Below, piece after piece: positions 56,198 to 64,000 of a stretch of 64,000 nt of DNA (position 1 is its first letter; each line of letters begins with the position of its first letter). The position numbers were made by a program, and so were the translations under genes. The notes beneath the pieces were generated by a model. The model was not told the DNA's origin and ran no database searches. It was given only the letters and a program-made list of their open reading frames with translations. Source of the stretch: Roseivivax sp. GX 12232 (GTDB taxonomy: Bacteria > Pseudomonadota > Alphaproteobacteria > Rhodobacterales > Rhodobacteraceae); the NCBI RefSeq assembly GCF_021272185.1, contig NZ_JAJSEC010000010.1, forward strand, positions 1 through 64,000, in the 5' to 3' direction.

Positions 56198-56227
56198 TGA
56201 CGTTTACGTAACTCATACGTCACGTCA
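56198..56227. promoter_or_regulatory. Paired ACGT repeat, candidate MerR/LiuR-type operator
   Basis: TGACGTTTACGTAA (56198-56211) and TACGTCACGTCA (56216-56227) upstream of regulator 1 contain four ACGT cores in 30 bases. LiuR-type MerR proteins are known to bind palindromes built from two ACGT-like cores. The rest of the gap from 56228 to 56497 shows no gene. Confidence 0.45.
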
Positions 56228-56497
56228 CTTTTTCTCTGACGGGGGGTCACGGCGCGGCGGGGCATTGGGGCGGTTTGGCGCGGTGGGTTTGGCGGCGTAG
56301 AGGGGTGAGTAGTGGCTTGTAATTTAGAGCGATTACAGTGCCTTGAGGCGAAGGCTGTTTCGCGTGGCTTCCAGCGTCCGGCGCGGACCACGTCCGGCCC
56401 GTCTGGGTTGTGTCGTTACGTCATGGATCGCGTTACTCTCGGCGGAAGCCCCGCCGAACCCCGCCGAAACAAGGGCCGCCGACCGGCGGCACACCGC

Positions 56498-56583
56498 CCA
56501 TCCAACGCCGAGATCCGGGGTTGAGCCGACAGGCCGCCGTCCATCAAGCGCCAAGTTCCGGGGTTTGAACCGACAGGCCGCCG
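56498..56583. repeat. 43-bp direct repeat, two copies
   Basis: Units start at 56498 and 56541 and share CCATC, CGCC(G/A)AG, TCCGGGGTT and CCGACAGGCCGCCG, with a few substitutions and a one-base length difference. They lie just after the stop codon of the second MerR gene. Their role is unknown. Confidence 0.55.
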
Positions 56584-56599
56584 CCGGAAACCCCGCGCC

Positions 56600-56974
56600 T
56601 CAGCCGTCGAGCGACTTGGCGGTCTCGTCGCGCAGGGTCTTCAGCTCGTCCATCGCCTGGTCGAGCTGGCGGCGCTGCTCCTCCAGCTCGCCCAACTGGC
56701 GGTCGGCCATGGTCACCCAGGTCCGCATCTGCGCCTCGGTGCCTTCCTTCTCGTAGATCAGCAGCCACTGGCGGATGTCCTCGAGCTGGAAGCCGAACTT
56801 CCGCCCGCGCAGGATCAGGGTCATGCGCGCGACCTCCCGCGGCCCGTAGAACCGCGAGCGGCCCTCGCGTTCGGGCTGCAGAAGTTCGATGTATTCGTAG
56901 TAGCGCAGCGTCCGCGGCGTCACATCGAACTTGGCACACATGTCCTTGAAGCTGAGGCGGGTCTCGTCTGCCAT
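56600..56974 (-). CDS. MerR family regulator 2
   Basis: A 124-residue MerR-type protein: helix-turn-helix SFKDMCAKFDVTPRTLRYYE (about 8-27), wing SRFYGPREVARMTLILRGRK, then GFQLEDIRQWLLIYEKEGTE and a C-terminal coiled coil. It closely resembles regulator 1 in the DNA-binding half. The frame is open upstream, but GAGGAG and the family N-terminus place the start at 56974. It is divergent from the thioesterase genes and 468 bases upstream of regulator 1. Confidence 0.84.
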   Translation of the reverse strand: MADETRLSFKDMCAKFDVTPRTLRYYEYIELLQPEREGRSRFYGPREVARMTLILRGRKFGFQLEDIRQWLLIYEKEGTEAQMRTWVTMADRQLGELEEQRRQLDQAMDELKTLRDETAKSLDG

Positions 56975-56993
56975 CCGGGTCTCCTCGGGTTTC

Positions 56994-57013
56994 CGGGCGC
57001 CTGCGTGCGCCCG
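56994..57013. promoter_or_regulatory. Inverted repeat upstream of MerR regulator 2
   Basis: Perfect 7-bp arms CGGGCGC (56994-57000) and GCGCCCG (57007-57013) with a 6-base spacer, about 20 bases before the minus-strand start. It could be an operator for the divergent promoter region; no other support. Confidence 0.3.
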
Positions 57014-57072
57014 AAATAATGCGATATGCGCGGCATGGGCAAGGGGCAGGGCGCCCCGGCGCGCAAGGGGGC

Positions 57073-57101
57073 TTGTTCCCCGCCCTCTGAGCAGGGATAA
57101 C
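57073..57101 (+). promoter_or_regulatory. Candidate promoter for the thioesterase-MATE operon
   Basis: TTGTTC (57073-57078), 17-bp spacer, GATAAC (57096-57101), 37 bases before the GTG start of the first thioesterase gene. Moderate match only. Confidence 0.3.
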
Positions 57102-57137
57102 CCCAAGGACATATGAAGCCGCAGGGAAGGCAGACAA

Positions 57138-57560
57138 GTGGTTGCGGACAAGGCCAGAATCGCCCGGCAGTTCATCGCGAGCATCCCCCATTCGCGGACC
57201 CTCGGCATGGAGATCGAGGAGCTCGGCGACGGCTACGCGCGGATCACCATGCCCTATCACGACCGCATCGTCGGCGACGCCAAGACCGGGGTGATCCACG
57301 GCGGCGCGGTCTCGGCGCTGATGGACACCTGCGGCGGCGCTGCGGTGATGAGCCACCCCTCGGCGCCCGGCGGCACGGCGACCATCGACCTGCGCATCGA
57401 CTACCGCCGCGGTGCCAAGCCCGGCGACACGATCACCGCAGAGGCGCGCTGCACCCATATCACCCGCAACGTCGCCTTCGTCAGCGCCACCGCGACCGAC
57501 AGCGACGCCGAGAACCCCGTGGCCACCGCCACCGGCGCCTTCACCGTGGAGGGCGCGTGA
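57138..57560 (+). CDS. PaaI-type hotdog thioesterase 1 (GTG start)
   Basis: Predicted cytosolic acyl-CoA thioesterase of 140 residues with the hotdog fold. The PaaI motif region is GVIHGGAVSALMDTCGGAAV (about 52-71), with ATIDLRIDYRRGAKPGDTIT downstream. GTG 57138 lies 7 bases after GGAAGG and gives the expected N-terminus. The stop overlaps the next gene's ATG by one base (TGATG), so the two thioesterases are probably co-translated and may form a heteromer. Confidence 0.83.
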   Translation: MVADKARIARQFIASIPHSRTLGMEIEELGDGYARITMPYHDRIVGDAKTGVIHGGAVSALMDTCGGAAVMSHPSAPGGTATIDLRIDYRRGAKPGDTITAEARCTHITRNVAFVSATATDSDAENPVATATGAFTVEGA

Positions 57561-58072
57561 TGGCGGCCCGGCGTCCCCCCGATCCCGTCCAGGTGGTCAA
57601 GCAGCGGCGCGACGCGGCGCTGGCGGCGCTTGCGGGCGGCGTGCCCTACATCCAGACGCTGGGCATCCAGTTCGACCGCAAGGGCGACGAGCTGACCGCC
57701 GTCCTGCCCTTCAAGGACGACCTTATCGGCAACCCCTTCCTGCCGGCGATCCACGGCGGGGTGACGGCGGCCTTCCTCGAGATCACGGCGCTGATCACGC
57801 TCTGCTACCAGTGGCTCTGGGAAGACGTGGAATCGGGCGAGCTGCAGGTCGAGGCGCTGGAGGCGGGCGAGCTGCCGCGGCTGCCGAAGACCATCGACTT
57901 CACCGTCGACTACCTGCGCTCGGGCCTGCCGCGCGACGCCTATGCCCGCGCCCGCGTCACCCGCTCGGGCCGGCGCTACGCCAGCGTCATGGCTGAGGCC
58001 TGGCAGGACAACCACGCCCGGCCCTTCGCCATGGCCACCTCGCATTTCCTGATGCCGCGCAGCGATGGCTGA
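57560..58072 (+). CDS. PaaI-type hotdog thioesterase 2
   Basis: Second hotdog protein, 170 residues, diverged from the first: FLPAIHGGVTAAFLEITALI replaces the usual HGG motif region with an extended helix, and TIDFTVDYLRSGLPRDAYAR follows. The insertion WLWEDVESGELQVEALEAGE is unusual. It overlaps thioesterase 1 by one base and the MATE gene by 8 bases. The substrate is unknown; position near a beta-oxidation operon is suggestive only. Confidence 0.78.
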   Translation: MAARRPPDPVQVVKQRRDAALAALAGGVPYIQTLGIQFDRKGDELTAVLPFKDDLIGNPFLPAIHGGVTAAFLEITALITLCYQWLWEDVESGELQVEALEAGELPRLPKTIDFTVDYLRSGLPRDAYARARVTRSGRRYASVMAEAWQDNHARPFAMATSHFLMPRSDG

Positions 58073-59402
58073 GACCGATACCGGGGTCGCCGCGCCGCGG
58101 GACGTCACCCATGGCCGCGTCCTGAAGATCGCCCTGCCGATCGTGCTGTCCAACGCGACGGTGCCGATCCTGGGGGCGGTCGACACCGGCGTGGTAGGCC
58201 AGCTCGGCCAGGCCGCCCCGATCGGGGCGGTGGGCATCGGCGCGGTGATGATCACCGCCTTCTACTGGGTCTTCGGCTTCCTGCGGATGGGCACCACCGG
58301 CCTTGCCGCCCAGGCCGAGGGCCAGGGCAACCGCGCCGAGGTCGCCGCGATCCTGACCCGGGTGCTGATGATCGGCCTGGCCGGCGGCACCGCGCTGATC
58401 CTGCTGCAGCCCGCGCTTTTCTGGGGCGCCTTCCGCATCTCTCCGGCGAGCGAGGAGGTCGAGGGGCTGGCGCGCTCCTACATGGCGATCCGCATCTGGT
58501 CGGCGCCCGCGGCCATCGCGATCTACGGGGTGATCGGCTGGCTCATCGCCCGCGAACGCACCCGCGCGGTCCTGGTGCTGCAGCTCTGGATGAACGGGGT
58601 GAACATCCTGCTCGACCTCTGGTTCGTCCTGGGGCTCGGCTGGGGCGTCGACGGGGTGGCGGTGGCCACCTTCATCGCCGAATGGTCCGGGCTGGCGCTG
58701 GGCCTCTGGCTCTGCCGTGGTGCCTTCCGGGTGCCCGATTGGCGCGACTGGGCGCGGGTCTTCGACCGCGAGAAGCTGGCGCGCATGGCGCGGGTCAACA
58801 GCGACATCCTGATCCGCTCGCTGTTGCTGCAGTCGATCTTCCTGTCCTTCCTGCTGTTCGCCTCGGACTTCGGCGATGTGACGCTGGCCTCGACCCAGGT
58901 GCTGGTGCAGTTCCTGCAGATCACCGCGCATGGGCTCGACGGCTTCGCCTTTGCCGCCGAGGCCATGGTCGGCCAGGCGCTGGGCGCGCGGGCGCGGGCG
59001 ACGCTCCGGCGCGCCTCGGTGATCTCGAGCCTCTGGGGCGGGGTCGGGGCGGTGCTTCTGGCGGCGGCCTTCTGGGTCGCGGGCCCGTCGATCATCGACC
59101 TCATGGCCGATGTGCCGAGCGTGCGCGCCGAGGCGCGGGACTACCTGCCCTGGATGGTCGCCGCGCCGATCCTGGGGCTGGCCTCCTGGATGCTAGACGG
59201 GATCTTCATCGGCGCCACGCGCACCGCCGACATGCGCAACATGATGGTGCTCGCGACCCTGGGCTATTTCGCCGCCGTGGCCGCGCTGATGCCGGTCTTC
59301 GGGATGCACGGGCTCTGGGCCGCGATGTCGCTGAGCTTTGTCTTCCGGGCGCTGACGCTCGGCTGGCGCTACCCCGCGTTGGAGCGCGCCGCCAGCGCCT
59401 GA
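58065..59402 (+). CDS. MATE family efflux transporter (DinF-like)
   Basis: Multidrug and toxic compound exporter of 445 residues with about twelve membrane segments, driven by sodium or protons. The N-terminal LKIALPIVLSNATVPILGAV and DTGVVGQLGQAAPIGAVGIG and the mid-protein DGFAFAAEAMVGQALGARAR are typical of the DinF branch. It starts 8 bases inside thioesterase 2 and ends 34 bases inside the convergent threonine-dehydratase gene. Confidence 0.9.
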   Translation: MAETDTGVAAPRDVTHGRVLKIALPIVLSNATVPILGAVDTGVVGQLGQAAPIGAVGIGAVMITAFYWVFGFLRMGTTGLAAQAEGQGNRAEVAAILTRVLMIGLAGGTALILLQPALFWGAFRISPASEEVEGLARSYMAIRIWSAPAAIAIYGVIGWLIARERTRAVLVLQLWMNGVNILLDLWFVLGLGWGVDGVAVATFIAEWSGLALGLWLCRGAFRVPDWRDWARVFDREKLARMARVNSDILIRSLLLQSIFLSFLLFASDFGDVTLASTQVLVQFLQITAHGLDGFAFAAEAMVGQALGARARATLRRASVISSLWGGVGAVLLAAAFWVAGPSIIDLMADVPSVRAEARDYLPWMVAAPILGLASWMLDGIFIGATRTADMRNMMVLATLGYFAAVAALMPVFGMHGLWAAMSLSFVFRALTLGWRYPALERAASA

Positions 59403-60349
59403 GCGAAGATCGCCGGGTCGACATTGCCGCCCGAGATGGTGACCACCACCGCGTCGCCCTCCAGCTCCTCGCCGTGGTAAAGCGCCGCCGCCAGCGCCAC
59501 CGCGCCGCCCGGTTCGGCCACGAGCTTCAGCCGCAGGAAAGCCTCGGCCATGGCGGAAAGCGCCTCCTCCTCGCGGACCACGAGGCCCGGCCCGCAGAGC
59601 CGCTGCATGATCGGGAAGGTCAGCTTGCCCGGCGCGGGCGTGATGATCGCATCGCAGAGCCCGCCCGAGAGCCGGGCGTTGGGCGTCACCTCGCCGGTCG
59701 CCAGCGCGCGGGCGGTGTCGTCGAAGCCCTCGGGCTCGACAGGGCGGACGCGCAGGCCCGGGGCCTCGGCCTCGCAGGCCAGCGCGATGCCCGAGGTCAG
59801 CCCGCCGCCGCCGCAGCAGACCAGCACGTCGGCGCGGGTGATGCCGAGCGCCATCATGTCCTCGGCGATCTCGAGCCCGGTGGTGCCCTGGCCGGCGATC
59901 ACCTCGGGCTCGTCGAAGGGTTTCACCAGGGTCAGCCCGCGCTCTTCGGCAAGCCGCGCGCCGATCTCGTCGCGGTCCTCGCGGCCGCGGTCGTAAAGCA
60001 CCACCTCGGCGCCGAGCGCGCGGGTGTTCTCGATCTTCAGCCGGGGCGCGTCCGAGGGCATGACGATCACCGCGCTCGTGCCATGCCCGCGCGCCGCCAG
60101 CGCGACGCCCTGGGCGTGGTTGCCCGAGGAAAAGGCGATCACCCCGCGCGCCCGGCGCTCGGGCTCCAGCGCCGAAAGCGCCGACCAGGCGCCGCGGAAC
60201 TTGAAGCTGCCGGTGTGCTGCAGGCATTCGGGCTTCACCAGCACCCGCCGCCCGGCGAGCTCGTCGAGGAAGGGCGAGGACAGCAGCGGCGTGCGCCGCG
60301 CCTGGCCGTTCAGCCGCGCACGGGCGGCCCGGATCCGGTCGATGTCCAT
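59369..60349 (-). CDS. Threonine/serine dehydratase, PLP fold type II
   Basis: PLP enzyme of 326 residues predicted to deaminate L-threonine or L-serine, or to racemise serine. The PLP lysine is Lys50 in HTGSFKFRGAW; SSGNHAQGVALAARG and the phosphate-binding loop CCGGGGLTSG are present. No C-terminal ACT domain, so a catabolic enzyme. The start overlaps the stop of the upstream hydrolase gene by one base. The last 34 bases overlap the convergent MATE gene, an unusual arrangement. Confidence 0.87.
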   Translation of the reverse strand: MDIDRIRAARARLNGQARRTPLLSSPFLDELAGRRVLVKPECLQHTGSFKFRGAWSALSALEPERRARGVIAFSSGNHAQGVALAARGHGTSAVIVMPSDAPRLKIENTRALGAEVVLYDRGREDRDEIGARLAEERGLTLVKPFDEPEVIAGQGTTGLEIAEDMMALGITRADVLVCCGGGGLTSGIALACEAEAPGLRVRPVEPEGFDDTARALATGEVTPNARLSGGLCDAIITPAPGKLTFPIMQRLCGPGLVVREEEALSAMAEAFLRLKLVAEPGGAVALAAALYHGEELEGDAVVVTISGGNVDPAIFAQALAARSNAG

Positions 60350-61170
60350 CAGGCGAGCCTTTCGAGCCAGCGGGCGAGCGCGTCGCGGGCGGGCGGCTCG
60401 TCGAGGAAGGGGATATGCCCGCGGTCGGGCACTTCGGTCGCGATCATGTCGGGGCGACGGCGCTGCATCTCGGCGAAGGTGTCGGGCGTCAGCAGGTCCG
60501 AATTGGCCCCCCGGATGGCGCAGATCGGCAGGCCCTCCAGCGCGTCGAAAAGCGGCCAGAGGTCGGGCGCGGGCTGCGCGCCGTCGCCGAGGACCGCCTC
60601 GCGCAGCTTCGGGTCGTAGGGGATCTCGAGCCCGTCCGGCCCCTCGCGGAAGAGCCGCCGCACCTCGGTGTCCCAGCGCCCCTGCGGGACATTGGCGAAG
60701 CCCGCCATGCGGGCGCCGATCACCTCGGCGGCTTCCTCGTAAGTCTTCCAGACCGGGTTGCGGCCGAGGTAGTCCTTGATGACCTCGAGGCCCGCGGGCG
60801 CGATCTCGGGGCCGATGTCGTTCAGCGCCACGCCCGTCAGCCGGTCCTTCGCGTTGGCCGCCAGCATCATCGCGATGAGCCCGCCGCGCGAGGTGCCGAG
60901 GACCGCGGCGCGTTCGATGCCCAGGTGGTCGAGCAGCTCCAGCGCGTCGCGCCCCTCGGTCGGGATGGTGTAGCTCGCCGGATCGCCCCAGTCCGAGGCG
61001 CCGCGCCCGCGGTAGTCGAGCCGGATCAGCCGGACGCCCGCCAGATGCGGCGCGACATAGTCGAAATCCCCGCCGTCGCGGGTCAGCCCCGCGAGGCAAA
61101 GGAGCGGCAGGCCGGCGCCTTCGTCGGTGAAATGCAGCGAGAGCCCGTCGGAGGTCGTGAAGCGCGGCAT
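60349..61170 (-). CDS. Alpha/beta-fold hydrolase
   Basis: The 273-residue hydrolase has the nucleophile elbow GTSRGG (Ser94), LDYRGRGASDWGDPASYTIP upstream and the catalytic His in VPDRGHIPFLDEPPA near the C-terminus. The substrate is unknown. It lies between the HAD dehalogenase and the dehydratase genes and overlaps each by a single base (TGATG), so the three are translationally coupled. Confidence 0.82.
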   Translation of the reverse strand: MPRFTTSDGLSLHFTDEGAGLPLLCLAGLTRDGGDFDYVAPHLAGVRLIRLDYRGRGASDWGDPASYTIPTEGRDALELLDHLGIERAAVLGTSRGGLIAMMLAANAKDRLTGVALNDIGPEIAPAGLEVIKDYLGRNPVWKTYEEAAEVIGARMAGFANVPQGRWDTEVRRLFREGPDGLEIPYDPKLREAVLGDGAQPAPDLWPLFDALEGLPICAIRGANSDLLTPDTFAEMQRRRPDMIATEVPDRGHIPFLDEPPARDALARWLERLA

Positions 61171-61853
61171 CAGCGGGCGAGGTCCGGCAGGCTGTCGAGG
61201 GATTCCAGCACGTGCTGGGGCCGGGCGGGCAGCCGGTCCACCGGCTCGCCCTTGCGGTTGACCCAGAAGGTCTCGAAGCCGTAACCCGCCGCGCCCGCGG
61301 CGTCCCAGCCGTTCGAGGAGACGAACATCACCTCTTCGGGGCGGGTGCCGAAATGCGCGCCGACCATGTCGTAGACCTTGGCGGAGGGTTTGAAGATCCC
61401 GACCTCCTCGACCGAGAGCACCGCGTCGAGGTATTCGCCGATGCCCGCGCTGTCGACCGCCCCGTCGAGCATGTCCTTGTTGCCGTTCGACAGGATCGCG
61501 CAGGTCTTGCCGGCGGCCTTGAGCTTGGCCAGCATCATCGGCACCTCGCGGAAGGGCGTGAGCTCCCAGTAAAGCGCCAAGAGGCGCTCGCGCAGCTCGG
61601 GGTCGTCGTGCAGGCCCTGGCGCTCCAGCGCCCAGTCGAGCCCGTCCTTGGTGACCTCCCAGAAGGGCGTGTAATCGCCGGTGATCGCCCGGAGCCAGGT
61701 GTATTGCAGCTGCTTCTGCCGCCAGTCCTCGGCGATCTCGGTCCAGACGGCCTTCAGGCGCTCGCGGCCCGGCTCCTCGGCGGCGGTGCGCGCGGCCGAG
61801 GCCACGTCGAAGAGCGTGCCGTAGGCGTCGAAGATGCAGGTGGTGATGGGCAT
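61170..61853 (-). CDS. Haloacid dehalogenase, type II
   Basis: L-2-haloacid dehalogenase-like HAD enzyme of 227 residues: hydrolyses 2-haloacids to 2-hydroxyacids. Nucleophile Asp9 (CIFDAYGTLFD), motif II ILSNGN, Lys in GIFKPSAKVYD and the type II signature FVSSNGWDAAGAAGYGF are all present, so it is likely active. GGAGG precedes the ATG. It is the first gene of a three-gene coupled operon with a hydrolase and a threonine dehydratase. Confidence 0.88.
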   Translation of the reverse strand: MPITTCIFDAYGTLFDVASAARTAAEEPGRERLKAVWTEIAEDWRQKQLQYTWLRAITGDYTPFWEVTKDGLDWALERQGLHDDPELRERLLALYWELTPFREVPMMLAKLKAAGKTCAILSNGNKDMLDGAVDSAGIGEYLDAVLSVEEVGIFKPSAKVYDMVGAHFGTRPEEVMFVSSNGWDAAGAAGYGFETFWVNRKGEPVDRLPARPQHVLESLDSLPDLAR

Positions 61854-61988
61854 GGGCTCCTCCTTGTTGCGGGCAAACTGACACGCGGGCGCGGCAAGGG
61901 AAAGGCCGGGCGGTTCCCTTCGCCGCGGCGAGGCCGTAAAGGCGGAGAGAGGACCGCTGACCGCACCGCTGACCCTGAGGAGAGATGG

Positions 61989-62474
61989 ATGTCCGACGAA
62001 GTGCTCGCCACGATGAAGGCCGCGCCCGGCCGCCGCTGGTTCGGCCTGATCCTGCTGGTGGCGCTGGGCCTCCTGGTGCTTTACGTCGCCGCCGCGCGGC
62101 CGCCCGCGCTGGGCTGGCAGGCGCTCCTGGTGGCGGTGGGGCTCGGGTCCTTCTGGATGGCGCGGGCAATGCACCGCGCCACCGGGCTGACGCTGACCCT
62201 GACCCGCGAGGCGCTCAGTGACAGCGAGGGCCGGGTGGTGGCCCGGATCGAGGACGTGGCCGCCGTCGACCGGGGGATGTTCGCGATGAAGCCCTCGAAC
62301 GGCTTCGTGCTGAAGATGCGCAACGCCCAGCCCCGGGCCTGGCGCCCCGGGGTCTACTGGTCGCTCGGCCGCCGGGTCGCCGTGGGCGGGGTGATGCCCG
62401 CCTCGCAGAGCAAGCCCATGGCGGATTCCATCGCCATCATGGTGGCCACGCGCGGGCAGGGCGACGACGGCTGA
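61989..62474 (+). CDS. Small membrane protein with PH-like C-terminal part, unknown
   Basis: The 161-residue protein has two membrane segments (about 17-35 and 41-59) and a soluble C-terminal domain of about 95 residues beginning TLTLTREALSDSEGRVVARI, whose strand pattern resembles bacterial PH-like domains. Function is unknown. AGGAGA at 61978-61983 lies 5 bases before ATG 61989; an ATG in another frame at 61985 is not used. It is divergent from the dehalogenase operon. Confidence 0.65.
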   Translation: MSDEVLATMKAAPGRRWFGLILLVALGLLVLYVAAARPPALGWQALLVAVGLGSFWMARAMHRATGLTLTLTREALSDSEGRVVARIEDVAAVDRGMFAMKPSNGFVLKMRNAQPRAWRPGVYWSLGRRVAVGGVMPASQSKPMADSIAIMVATRGQGDDG

Positions 62475-62530
62475 GGCGGGGTCGCCCTGGGCTGGGGTGG
62501 CGAGCGGTGAGGCTTGTGCGCCCGGCGTGC

Positions 62531-62580
62531 GGCGGTGATCGGTGAGATATGGGCGTCCGCCACAAGGCGGTGATCGGTGA
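62531..62580. repeat. Short direct repeat
   Basis: GGCGGTGATCGGTGA occurs at 62531-62545 and 62566-62580 (period 35 bases) in the 283-base gap before pcaG's end. No function can be assigned. Confidence 0.5.
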
Positions 62581-62683
62581 AGTCTAGGCGCCTGGTTATG
62601 GGCGGCGCTTCGCGAGACGTGGCCACCCCTTGACGGGCTGCACGCTGCGAGGCTCGTCGGCCCGACGAGGGGTTCTTCGGCCT

Positions 62684-62721
62684 CAAAACGACACGCGGCG
62701 GCCCAAAGCAGAGCCGCCGCG
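62684..62721 (-). terminator. Terminator after pcaG
   Basis: Minus strand: 9-bp stem (plus CGCGGCGGC 62694-62702 and GCCGCCGCG 62713-62721), 10-base loop, then TGTCGTTTTGAGG. It ends the pcaHG transcript. Confidence 0.7.
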
Positions 62722-62757
62722 CGCCCATTGTCAGCCGGGCTCACGCCCGGCCCCGCG

Positions 62758-63363
62758 TCACACGTCGAAGAACACCGTCTCTTCCGCCCCCTGCAGGTGG
62801 ATGTCGAAGCGGTAGGCGCCGGGGCTCTCTTCGCGGGCGATCAGGGTCGGCACGCGCGCGCGGTGCTCGATCCGGGCCAGCACCGGGTCGGCGGCATTGG
62901 CCTCGGCCTCGTCGGGGAAATACATCCGCGTGTGCAGGCCGAGGTTGATCCCCCGCGCCACGATCCAGAGCGTCAGATGCGGCGCCTGTTGCGCCCCGCC
63001 CGGGCCGGGCACCGAGCCCGGCTTCACCGTCTCGATCCGCCACTGGCCGCTCTCGCCGTCAGAGGCGACCCGGCCGAAGCCGGTGACCGAAGGGTCGGCC
63101 TCGGGGTCATGGCCCGGATGGCGCCCGGCGGCATCGGCCTGCCAGACCTCGATCATGGCGTCGCGCAGCACCGTGCCGGTGCCGTCGAAGATTGCGCCGG
63201 TGACGGTGATCCGCGTGCCCTGCGCCTCCGGCCCGGCGATCACCCGGCCCAGGTCCTCGGGGTAGACGCCGGTGATCTCGGCGAAATTCGGCGTGCAGCC
63301 GATGTGCACGTAGGGCCCGGCGGTCTGGCTCGGGCTTTCCTTCAGCTCGCGCTCGCGGTGCAT
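62758..63363 (-). CDS. pcaG: Protocatechuate 3,4-dioxygenase alpha subunit
   Basis: Alpha subunit of the non-haem Fe(III) intradiol dioxygenase that opens protocatechuate to beta-carboxy-cis,cis-muconate in the beta-ketoadipate pathway. The 201-residue product has SPSQTAGPYVHIG near the start, AMIEVWQADAAGRH and HLTLWIVARGINLGLHTRMY. ATG 63363 overlaps the pcaH stop by one base (TGATG); a GTG one codon earlier is less likely. AAGGAGG is 7 or more bases upstream. Confidence 0.94.
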   Translation of the reverse strand: MHRERELKESPSQTAGPYVHIGCTPNFAEITGVYPEDLGRVIAGPEAQGTRITVTGAIFDGTGTVLRDAMIEVWQADAAGRHPGHDPEADPSVTGFGRVASDGESGQWRIETVKPGSVPGPGGAQQAPHLTLWIVARGINLGLHTRMYFPDEAEANAADPVLARIEHRARVPTLIAREESPGAYRFDIHLQGAEETVFFDV

Positions 63364-64000
63364 CACAGGCCCTCCTTGCGGTTCTCGAACAGGGTCTGGC
63401 GGCGGCCCCGCAGCACGATGTCGAAGCGGTAGGCGCGAGAATCCATCGGCACCGTGTTGCGCATGTCGAGCGTCGCGGTCAGCGCCGCGATGCCCGCCGG
63501 GTCCGGCACGGTCTGCACGATCGGGCAGAGGTCGATCATCGGGTCGCCCTCGAAATACATCTGGGTGATGAGCCGCTGCGCGAAGCCATGGCCGAAGACC
63601 GAGAAATGGATATGCGCCGGGCGCCAGTCGTTGCCGCCGTTGGGCCAGGGGTAGGGGCCGGGCTGCACGGTGCGGAAGGCATAGCCGCCGCTCTCGTCGG
63701 TGATGCAGCGCCCGCAGCCGCCGAAGTTGGGATCGAGCGGTGCGAGGTAGCCCTCTTTCTTGTGGCGGTAGCGCCCGCCGGCATTGGCCTGCCAGACCTC
63801 CAGAAGCGCGCCGGGCACGCCGCGCCCGGTCTCGTCGACGACCCGGCCCTGGACGATGATCCGGGGCCCGATCGCCGAATGCCCCGAGGCCGCGTAGTTG
63901 TGGATCAGGTCGTGATCGAGCGGGCCGAGGATGTCATGCCCGAAGACCGGCCCGGTCGTCTCCGACGGGGTCTGCGGGAAGGAGATCGGCGCCCGCGACG
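63363..64000 (-). CDS. pcaH: Protocatechuate 3,4-dioxygenase beta subunit (5' end outside window)
   Basis: Catalytic beta subunit carrying the Fe(III) site. The frame is open to the right edge, so roughly 35-45 N-terminal residues are missing. Translating from the edge gives [34 protein letters not shown] and [18 protein letters not shown]. The iron ligands are visible: Tyr in [10 protein letters not shown], Tyr in [10 protein letters not shown], and two His in [11 protein letters not shown]. It is coupled to pcaG by a one-base overlap, the usual pcaHG order. Confidence 0.95.
   Translation of the reverse strand, partial: SRAPISFPQTPSETTGPVFGHDILGPLDHDLIHNYAASGHSAIGPRIIVQGRVVDETGRGVPGALLEVWQANAGGRYRHKKEGYLAPLDPNFGGCGRCITDESGGYAFRTVQPGPYPWPNGGNDWRPAHIHFSVFGHGFAQRLITQMYFEGDPMIDLCPIVQTVPDPAGIAALTATLDMRNTVPMDSRAYRFDIVLRGRRQTLFENRKEGL

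Overview
The window is a GC-rich (about two thirds G+C) chromosomal segment of an alphaproteobacterium, most probably a Rhodobacteraceae (Roseobacter-group) species. This rests on the S10-spc-alpha gene order, an L-malyl-CoA lyase of the ethylmalonyl-CoA pathway type, COQ9, DUF1244 and DUF5671 proteins, a DgcN/DgcA pair, and promoters with a TATACG -10 element. The placement is inferred from protein families; no database search was possible.

Layout. 1-17160: the S10, spc and alpha ribosomal clusters (rpsJ to rplQ, with secY, adk and rpoA). They are broken in three places: a 2OG-Fe(II) oxygenase gene lies between rplP and rpmC, a 771-base non-coding block carrying a dispersed repeat separates rpmD from rplO, and a 454-base gap separates adk from rpsM. 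Each break has a hairpin terminator and a candidate new promoter. 17272-25077: exoD-like gene, rarA, mcl1, a divergent D-amino-acid/D-glutamate module (dgcN-dgcA-D-amino acid aminotransferase), and DUF5671 and DUF1244 genes. 25304-33427: pyk, rpmI-rplT, an SGNH lipoprotein, pheS-pheT, ytoQ and mscL. 34071-41355: alanine dehydrogenase with a divergent Lrp-type regulator, a BCCT transporter, a GMC oxidoreductase, rpsU and COQ9. 42044-48228: two quinone-oxidoreductase-like genes flanking a methyltransferase, then purD and xseA. 48902-56974 (minus strand): a fatty-acid beta-oxidation operon (acyl-CoA dehydrogenase, small unknown protein, GST, thiolase, NTF2-like protein, FadB-type protein) headed by two MerR regulators. 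57138-64000: two thioesterases and a MATE exporter, then on the minus strand a HAD dehalogenase, an alpha/beta hydrolase and a threonine dehydratase in translationally coupled order, a small membrane protein, and pcaG with the 3' part of pcaH, which runs off the right edge.

The most unusual signal is a dispersed structured repeat of about 168 bp (called R1 here), present seven times between 11058 and 48730 in both orientations and only between genes. Its ends are complementary (18 + 8 paired bases), it carries an internal conserved block, and it ends in a small hairpin with a compensatory base-pair change between copies. One copy sits inside the spc ribosomal cluster; two others lie in near tandem. 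A second, shorter repeat (R2) occurs twice, and C-rich, G-poor tracts lie beside several R1 copies.

Limits: starts were chosen by eye from ribosome-binding sites and family lengths; promoters and operators are pattern matches; no tRNA, rRNA, CRISPR array or transposase gene was recognised.
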